Of a stretch of 11,760 bases of DNA, positions 7,430 to 11,760 are shown piece after piece. Both the position numbers and the translations under genes were made by a program. The stretch comes from JBBAEA01 sp041656175. GTDB lineage: Bacteria; Myxococcota_A; Bradymonadia; UBA4248. The notes beneath the pieces are model-generated. The model did not search any database. It had not been told where the DNA came from and saw nothing but the letters and a program-made list of their open reading frames with translations. Location of the stretch: assembly GCA_041656175.1 (NCBI GenBank), contig JBBAEA010000112.1, positions 1 to 11,760 of the forward strand. Reading direction: 5' to 3'. Positions within the stretch are counted from its first letter, which is position 1; every line of letters begins with the position of its first letter.

Positions 7430-7482
7430 AAAAACCCAGCGCTACCGCTGTTGCTCATAAGAGATAGCAGCAGTGCGTTGGG
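7430..7482 (-). terminator. Rho-independent terminator after the Cys-rich lipoprotein gene, abutting the aat start
   Basis: On the minus strand, CCCAACGCACTGCTGCT (from 7482) can pair, with GU pairs and mismatches, with AGCAACAGCGGTAGCGCTGGG ending at 7435. A TTTTT run follows (7434-7430). The gene ending at 7514 lies 31 bp upstream. The T run stops 10 bp before the aat ATG, leaving almost no room for a leader of aat. Confidence 0.7.
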
Positions 7483-7513
7483 CAAAAGTAAAGTTACACG
7501 CCCAGCAAAAAAT

Positions 7514-7906
7514 CTACTCACTTTGCCTGTTATTGTATTGCTTGGGTAAGCAGAAGTAGCCCGTAGATTCGCGTACCCACTCTACGCAAGCGGCATCTTC
7601 GGGACAGCTCGTTTTACAATTCTTGCCCTCGGGGCAAGAGCAATGTTTACCTTCGGGACAATTCTGTGGTACGCAGCGATGCGTACAGAAGGGGTCGGAA
7701 CCTTCGTAAACCCCACAAAGTAAGCTGTCGCAGTCAAAGACATAATCGCTTGTACATGTAGGACTAGGTCCATCAAAACAGGCGAGTTTTAGCGCAGTGG
7801 TTTTAGGTATTGAGCAGGGACCATATTCCTCGGGACTGCAAGAGCTCGCAAGCACAAGCAGTGAAAAGCACATTAGCATTGCAAAAGCCAGTTTTAGCTT
7901 CCTCAT
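7514..7906 (-). CDS. Small Cys-rich lipoprotein with CPEGK repeats
   Basis: The ATG at 7906 is chosen because GGAG (7916-7919) lies 9 nt upstream and the resulting MRKLKL n-region is a classic signal peptide. The ATG at 7921 would place that GGAG inside the gene. The signal ends VLASSC, a usable lipobox, followed by SPEEYGPC. The mature part has many Cys, including tandem NCPEGKHC and SCPEGKNC followed by SCPEDAAC, then an ending STGYFCLPKQ, suggesting a disulfide-rich extracellular or periplasmic domain. Function is not recognised. It appears to be a single-gene unit, with a promoter at 7965-7993 and a terminator at 7430-7482. Confidence 0.85.
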   Translation of the reverse strand: MRKLKLAFAMLMCFSLLVLASSCSPEEYGPCSIPKTTALKLACFDGPSPTCTSDYVFDCDSLLCGVYEGSDPFCTHRCVPQNCPEGKHCSCPEGKNCKTSCPEDAACVEWVRESTGYFCLPKQYNNRQSE

Positions 7907-7964
7907 TATCCAATTCTCCATACTTTAACGGCCATCACAAACAACGCAGATCGCCTCGCATGGC

Positions 7965-7993
7965 ATTGTAAAAAAAAGCGTAAAAAAAGGCAA
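7965..7993 (-). promoter_or_regulatory. Sigma-70-like promoter for the Cys-rich lipoprotein
   Basis: On the minus strand, TTGCCT (7993-7988) serves as -35 and TACAAT (7970-7965) as -10, with a 17-bp spacer made almost entirely of T. Four and five of the six consensus positions match. A start about 7958 would give a leader of about 50 nt to the ATG at 7906. The promoter lies between the terminator of the FHA gene and the lipoprotein gene, as expected for an independent unit. Confidence 0.55.
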
Positions 7994-8034
7994 GCTTTTC
8001 GTAAATATCACTACAGCTTGTGCAAATCTAAGCA

Positions 8035-8050
8035 AAGCCCCATCGGGCTT
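8035..8050 (-). terminator. Short terminator-like hairpin after the FHA gene
   Basis: On the minus strand AAGCCC (8050-8045), loop GATG, GGGCTT (8040-8035), followed by TGCTTAGATTT. The 6-bp GC-rich stem starts 4 bp after the stop codon of the FHA gene. The T tract is poor, so termination strength is uncertain. Confidence 0.5.
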
Positions 8051-8054
8051 AATG

Positions 8055-8978
8055 CTAGAACAAGGATTTGAACTTAAACTCCGTTCTTCCTAAGCGAATA
8101 GTGTCGTTGTCGATGAGGTCGGATTTGGTGCAGCGTTTTTGGTTTACGAAGGTTCCGTTCATGGAGTCAAGATCGGTGAGCTGGAAGACACCGTTTTCGT
8201 GTCGGATGGTGCAGTGTTTTGCGGACAAGAAGGGGTCGGTGATGACGATATCGCAATCTGCCGCAGTTCCTAAAATATTCTTCCCATCGTAGATGCGAAA
8301 ATCCTCGCCTCGGTGGTTGCCGTTTTGCGCAACGATCCAGCCTACAACGTATTTGGTAGCCTTGGTATTGAGCTCATCAAGGCTTATCGCCATGGTCTTT
8401 TCGTTCAGATCCATAGCTTGTGGTTGTGGCATGCCAGCGATGGGTGCAGGTGCCTGCGGTCCAACGACGCCGACTTGTGTTCCACAGTATGGGCACATAT
8501 CCCAATCTGCTTGCAAGCCAGAGCCACAGTTCATGCACATATCAACCATGGCTGCCTGATTTTTGTTTCGCTTTCCCTTACCCATCTTTGATGAATCCTG
8601 TTGTTTAGTGGCAACGGCTCCAGCAGGCGGGCGTGCTGGGCTCGCTGCAGCTCTGCCAACGCCTCCACCTTGTGCTGGTGCGCCTGAACGCGCCTGCTGA
8701 GTTTTAGACCCTCCCAACTGCGCTGCTTTCTCTGCACCAGCCTTAGACTCACTCGCTCTCGTTGGTACATTAGACGGTGGTGGGCCTTTCTTTTTGTTTA
8801 AACCAGTCGCTTTGTCGGTCATTTTATAGGCTTTTTGATCCAAGTTCTCTATGGACGTCATAGCCTTGGCCTGAACCTTACCGACAGTATTGCGACGCAC
8901 CTGCGCGGTTAAACGAGTTTGGTATCGCCTTGTAGAAGAGCGAAACATCGTTGTAAACATGCGCGTGAAAAAATCCAT
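8055..8978 (-). CDS. FHA-domain protein with central zinc ribbon
   Basis: The protein has 307 residues. The N-terminus (1-60) is basic with aromatic residues (MDFFTRMFTTMFRSSTRR). A low-complexity Ala/Pro/Gly/Gln/Lys linker covers about 61-143. A zinc ribbon follows, with C148-x2-C151 and C162-x2-C165 (MCMNCGSG, MCPYCGTQ), then a second Pro-rich linker and a C-terminal FHA domain (about 211-307). FHA signatures are ILGTAADCDI, LSAKHC (S252, H255) and DLDSMNGTFVN (N274), all needed for phosphothreonine recognition. The first Gly-Arg of the family is Gly-Thr here. A good ribosome binding site (GGTGAGG) precedes the ATG. The role is probably binding of Thr-phosphorylated partners of Ser/Thr kinases, which are abundant in Myxococcota; the partner is not encoded nearby. 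It lies downstream of the EF-G-like gene but is separated from it by a hairpin terminator. Confidence 0.9.
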   Translation of the reverse strand: MDFFTRMFTTMFRSSTRRYQTRLTAQVRRNTVGKVQAKAMTSIENLDQKAYKMTDKATGLNKKKGPPPSNVPTRASESKAGAEKAAQLGGSKTQQARSGAPAQGGGVGRAAASPARPPAGAVATKQQDSSKMGKGKRNKNQAAMVDMCMNCGSGLQADWDMCPYCGTQVGVVGPQAPAPIAGMPQPQAMDLNEKTMAISLDELNTKATKYVVGWIVAQNGNHRGEDFRIYDGKNILGTAADCDIVITDPFLSAKHCTIRHENGVFQLTDLDSMNGTFVNQKRCTKSDLIDNDTIRLGRTEFKFKSLF

Positions 8979-9055
8979 ACTACCTCACCTAAAGTCTTGC
9001 TGCTCGTGCAAAACCTAGTACTAACTCTAAGCATTCTTCAACAAAAGGCAAGAAT

Positions 9056-9086
9056 AAAGCGAATTTGGTAAAGACCAATTCGCTTT
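9056..9086 (-). terminator. Hairpin terminator downstream of the EF-G-like gene
   Basis: AAAGCGAATTTGGT (9056-9069), loop AAAG, ACCAATTCGCTTT (9074-9086): a 13-bp stem with one bulged T. Read on the minus strand the stem is followed by ATTCTTGCCTTTTG, a moderately T-rich tail. It is 89 bp past the stop of the EF-G-like gene and 78 bp upstream of the FHA gene start, so it may separate the two units. Confidence 0.6.
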
Positions 9087-9112
9087 AAAAGTCATTGCGT
9101 AGCGCTTAATTG

Positions 9113-9157
9113 GCTACAGCGACGGGCTATAAAATACTAGCCGCTGTTCGCCGTAGC
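9113..9157. other. Long imperfect hairpin in the 3' untranslated region of the EF-G-like gene
   Basis: GCTACAGCG (9113-9121) pairs with CGCCGTAGC (9149-9157) with one mismatch, enclosing GGCTA (9125-9129) / TAGCC (9138-9142). A further AGCG/CGCT pair lies outside. No T tract follows on either strand, so it is not a simple terminator; it might protect the transcript end or be a regulatory or repeat element. Confidence 0.4.
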
Positions 9158-9175
9158 TAGATCGCTTGTCTTTGA

Positions 9176-11272
9176 CTAATCTTCGTCATCATCCTTGGCA
9201 CCACCGAAGGGCGATTCCTTAACAATGTTGGCTTCGAGGTTTGCAGGCACGTCTTCGTATCCCACAAATTCCATGGTGAAGGTTCCTTGTCCACCCGTCA
9301 TAGCGCGCAGATCAGGCGCATAGCGTTGAATCTCGGCCAAGGGGCAAAGTGCGTGGATAATCGTCTTTTTGTGATCGGGATCCATACCCAAAACACGTCC
9401 GCGCCGCGAGTTGATATCGCCCATGATATCGCCCACCGCGTCGCTGGGAATCGTGATGTCCATCTTATAGATGGGCTCAAGTAGCTTAATCCCGCCCTGT
9501 TCCATCGCTGTGCGAATACCCTTGGAGCCCGCCGCTTGGAACGCAACTTCCTTCGAGTCTACGGGGTGATATTTACCGTCGATAAGCTCAACAGCTAAGT
9601 CCGTAACTGGGTAGCCAGCAAGCGGACCGCTCTCCATACGAGCAATGATTCCCTTCTCAACTGCGGGGATAAACTGACGCGGAATCGCGCCACCCACGAT
9701 CTTGTCTATGAATTGGAAGCCCTCACCGCGTGGAAGTGGCTCAACGTTGATGAAGCAAACACCAAACTGACCAGCACCGCCAGACTGTTTCTTGTGCTTG
9801 CCTTCGATGTTTTGTACGCGTTTCTTAATGGTTTCGCGATACGAAACCAGCGGCAGCGAAGTTGAAACGTCAAGCTTAAACTTACGCTTCATCTTCTCGA
9901 TCGCCATATCAAGGTGCTGCTGTCCCATGCCCTTAAGCGTTAACTGACGCCCCAACTCGTCGTAACCAATAGACAGCGTCGGATCCTCGTCAATAAGCTT
10001 ATCAACAGCGCTGCGAAGTTTGTCCTCTTCACCCTTGGCTTTAACCGCGAGGTTAAACTCCATCATCGGTGCGGGGTAACTAACGGGTTTGTAAGAATAG
10101 CTCGCGCTCGCTGCTAAACTATCGTTCGTTTTCGTGTCTTTGAGCTTGGCAACCGCAATAATATCGCCGTACACGCCCTTTTCCATGGGCTCACGATTGT
10201 TGCCACGCAGTGCATACAAAGTTCCCAATCGCTCAGACTCGCCTGTGCGAACGTTTATTACCGAGCCATCCGCAGGAGCATTGCCGTTAAAAATTCGGGA
10301 AATAGTCAATTTCCCCGAAAATTCGTCGATGAAAGAACGCACAACTAAGGCGCCAAAGGGGCCAGTAGCCGAGGGTTGCATCGTTTCTTCGACGCCGTCT
10401 TTTTCGATCAAAACGGACTTGCGATGCAAGGGGCTAGGCGCTGCTGTGGCGATCAAGTCTAGTAACTGCTCAATACCAATCAGGTTTTCTGCCGAGCTGT
10501 ACACAAGAGGCACTATTTGCGCGGTTTGCAGAGCATGCGGTAGGCCACCCTTAACCTCGTCTTTTGTCAGTTCTAGGGTATCCAAATACTTTTCCATCAA
10601 AACGTCATCAGTCTCAGCGACCGCTTCAGTCAACAATTCCCAAGCCTCGGCGAGCTGGTCTGCATACTCCGCGGGCACTTCGCCCTTGGTGAACTTGCCC
10701 GTGGCTGCACTGTAGGTGTAGGCCGCATCATCAAGAACCGAAATGATGCCATTGAAGGTCTCCGCCGCCCCCATCGGGATCTGTAGCGGCACAGCTCTTG
10801 TATCGAGCTCTTCGGCAATATCGGCCAAGCATTGCGCCGCATTCGCGCGCTCTTTGTCCATTTTATTAATGACCAAAATTCGCGCTAAATTTAGCTTCAC
10901 CGCCTCAGCATTGAGACGCTCTGTCTGTACCTCAACCCCATCAGGCGCCGAAATCACTATAACAGCCGTGTCCGCGCCACGAATCGCCGTAAACGAATCG
11001 TACACAAAGTTTCCGTCTCCCGGTGTGTCGATGATGTTCACTTTCTTGCCAGCATACTCCACCCATGCAAACGCCGATGCGTTGGAACCACCGCGCTTCA
11101 TTTCTTCAGGCTCAAAGTCAAAGGTCGATGTCCCCGCCGTCGTCGAACCTAGGCGCGTTGTTACACCTGTTTTGTACAAAATCGCTTCACCAAGCGCCGT
11201 CTTACCACAGGCGCCATGTCCCACAAGCGCTACGTTTCGGATATCATTTGAATCGAAGAGCATTTTCGCCAT
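9176..11272 (-). CDS. Elongation factor G-like translational GTPase (EF-G paralogue)
   Basis: At 698 residues this is a full-length EF-G architecture. G1 is GHGACGKT (18-25). The switch I region reads KRGGSNASA (59-67), where canonical EF-G has RGITITSA. G3 is DTPGDGNF (82-89), G4 is NKMD (136-139) and G5 is SSA (259-261). Domain IV includes EGKHKKQSGGAGQFG (490-504), and domain V includes GDINSRRGRVLGMD (618-631). The acidic tail is KDDDED. The G1 wording and the switch changes match EF-G2-type paralogues rather than the translocase of the str operon, and no rpsL, rpsG or tuf gene adjoins it. The usual His of DTPGH is Asp86, which may alter GTP hydrolysis. A strong AGGAG (11282-11286) lies 9 nt before the ATG. 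The likely role is ribosome-associated; whether it translocates or acts in recycling or stress cannot be told from sequence. Confidence 0.92.
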   Translation of the reverse strand: MAKMLFDSNDIRNVALVGHGACGKTALGEAILYKTGVTTRLGSTTAGTSTFDFEPEEMKRGGSNASAFAWVEYAGKKVNIIDTPGDGNFVYDSFTAIRGADTAVIVISAPDGVEVQTERLNAEAVKLNLARILVINKMDKERANAAQCLADIAEELDTRAVPLQIPMGAAETFNGIISVLDDAAYTYSAATGKFTKGEVPAEYADQLAEAWELLTEAVAETDDVLMEKYLDTLELTKDEVKGGLPHALQTAQIVPLVYSSAENLIGIEQLLDLIATAAPSPLHRKSVLIEKDGVEETMQPSATGPFGALVVRSFIDEFSGKLTISRIFNGNAPADGSVINVRTGESERLGTLYALRGNNREPMEKGVYGDIIAVAKLKDTKTNDSLAASASYSYKPVSYPAPMMEFNLAVKAKGEEDKLRSAVDKLIDEDPTLSIGYDELGRQLTLKGMGQQHLDMAIEKMKRKFKLDVSTSLPLVSYRETIKKRVQNIEGKHKKQSGGAGQFGVCFINVEPLPRGEGFQFIDKIVGGAIPRQFIPAVEKGIIARMESGPLAGYPVTDLAVELIDGKYHPVDSKEVAFQAAGSKGIRTAMEQGGIKLLEPIYKMDITIPSDAVGDIMGDINSRRGRVLGMDPDHKKTIIHALCPLAEIQRYAPDLRAMTGGQGTFTMEFVGYEDVPANLEANIVKESPFGGAKDDDED

Positions 11273-11296
11273 TGAACTTATCTCCTAAGTAAAAAA

Positions 11297-11452
11297 TCAA
11301 CCGCAACCAAATACCGCGGTCCCAAAGCCAAATATCATAACGATGTCACCGCGTTTCGTAAAGCCTTCAGAAAGCAAAAATTCAGCTTCACCATTTACGC
11401 CGACTACGCGGCCGTCTTCGCTTTGTTTAGCTTTTTGCGAAGATGCTTCGCG
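11297..11452 (-). pseudogene. Possible degraded gene end, pyruvate kinase C-terminus-like
   Basis: Between a TAG at 11453-11455 and a TGA at 11297-11299, a 51-residue frame is open and has no usable start codon. It reads ...DGRVVGVNGEAEFLLSEG followed by FTKRGDIVMIFGFG and ends AVFGCG. The pattern of a helix, then G(F/L)xKxGDxVxI, then G...G resembles the last residues of pyruvate kinase, where KKGD-VV-TAG-P-G-SGTTN is usual; the final TN is missing. No continuation is visible in other frames upstream, where repeat copy 2 begins about 55 bp away. It may be a remnant, or chance. Its stop lies 24 bp before the EF-G-like ATG. Confidence 0.3.
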
Positions 11453-11506
11453 CTAAGTTAAGAGAAAAGTCACGGATTTGGCAGTTTTTAGTTTGTATTT
11501 TTGGCT

Positions 11507-11651
11507 GGGGGAAGTTTCCCCCTACGCGCAAGCTTCCCTCAAAATTCGATAAGTTCCGCTTTATTTTGTGCGACGGTTAAGCTAACCGCTTAACCGTCGC
11601 ACAAAATGCGTCACTTATCGACTTTTTTGGGTCATCTTGCGCTACCCCCTT
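11507..11651 (-). repeat. Structured dispersed repeat, copy 2 (three-hairpin element)
   Basis: Read on the minus strand it begins AAGGGGGTAGCGC (11651-11639). A perfect 9-bp outer stem TCGATAAGT/ACTTATCGA (11613-11621 with 11546-11554) follows. The inner stem is a perfect 20-bp pair (11588-11607 with 11563-11582, 5-nt loop) containing GGTTAAGC and TGTGCG. Next come TCGAATTTTG, GGGAAGC, GCGCGTA and the last hairpin GGGGGA/TCCCCC (11522-11517 with 11512-11507). The block order matches copy 1 at 4201-4350. Stems differ from copy 1 at paired positions on both sides. There is no T tract at the 3' end. Confidence 0.65.
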
Positions 11652-11664
11652 GTAAGTAATCCAT

Positions 11665-11755
11665 TGCTATGTTTAGCTAGCATAGCACGAAGTGCGGTGA
11701 GCGTTTCTACCCCCTTGGGCTAAAAGCCTGTCATGGAGATCACCCCCCGCACTTC
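11665..11755. repeat. Inverted repeats at the window edge
   Basis: TGCTATG (11665-11671) pairs with CATAGCA (11681-11687). Immediately beyond, GAAGTGCGG (11689-11697) pairs perfectly with CCGCACTTC (11747-11755), and TGA/TCA extends it across a bulged C run. Inside the larger pair is CTACCCCCTT (11708-11717), which repeats the end motif found at 11642-11651, so a truncated further copy of the structured repeat may be nested here. No gene is visible from 11456 to the edge. Confidence 0.45.
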
Positions 11756-11760
11756 AACCT

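Noticed and set aside
11720..11758. Short open frame at the window edge on the minus strand ending ...RGVISMTGF before a TAG
   Set aside because: Only about a dozen codons are visible and they overlap the inverted repeat; a gene end cannot be told from chance.

Overview
The window looks like a chromosomal segment of a Myxococcota / former deltaproteobacterial bacterium (possibly a Bradymonadales-type lineage). This is inferred from gene style, not from a marker gene: a very long secreted protein combining myxobacterial-type Cys-rich repeats, thrombospondin-3-like Asp repeats and a von Willebrand A domain; several small Cys-rich lipoproteins; an FHA protein with a zinc ribbon and an Ala/Pro/Gln-rich linker; and an EF-G paralogue lying outside any str operon. 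There are no rRNAs, tRNAs, transposases or CRISPR arrays.

Layout. Bases 1-2796 (+) are the 3' part of the large secreted vWA protein, closed by a terminator hairpin at 2811-2855. On the minus strand, a small Cys-rich putative lipoprotein (3568-3972) is followed by a CxxCxxCC (YkgJ-type) metal-binding protein (3096-3527). A hairpin-rich noncoding stretch (3973-4479) contains copy 1 of a structured repeat. A compact plus-strand cassette follows: an unrecognised 409-residue protein, a lipoprotein and a stand-alone response-regulator receiver (4480-6593, gaps of 7 and 10 bp). Next, all on the minus strand, are aat (leucyl/phenylalanyl-tRNA-protein transferase), a Cys-rich lipoprotein with its own promoter and terminator, the FHA/zinc-ribbon protein and the EF-G-like GTPase (9176-11272). 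Beyond 11272 is a short open frame that may be a degraded gene end, copy 2 of the structured repeat in the opposite orientation, and further inverted repeats up to the window edge.

The most interesting item is the pair of noncoding elements of about 150 bp at 4201-4350 (+) and 11507-11651 (-). They share ordered sequence blocks and the same three-hairpin architecture. Several stem positions differ between the copies on both sides at once, so that pairing is kept. That pattern suggests selection on the folded form and hence a candidate undescribed structured RNA or palindromic mobile element. Secondary items are the unknown protein/lipoprotein/receiver cassette, the EF-G-like protein whose switch II reads DTPGD instead of DTPGH, and a terminator placed almost against the aat start codon.
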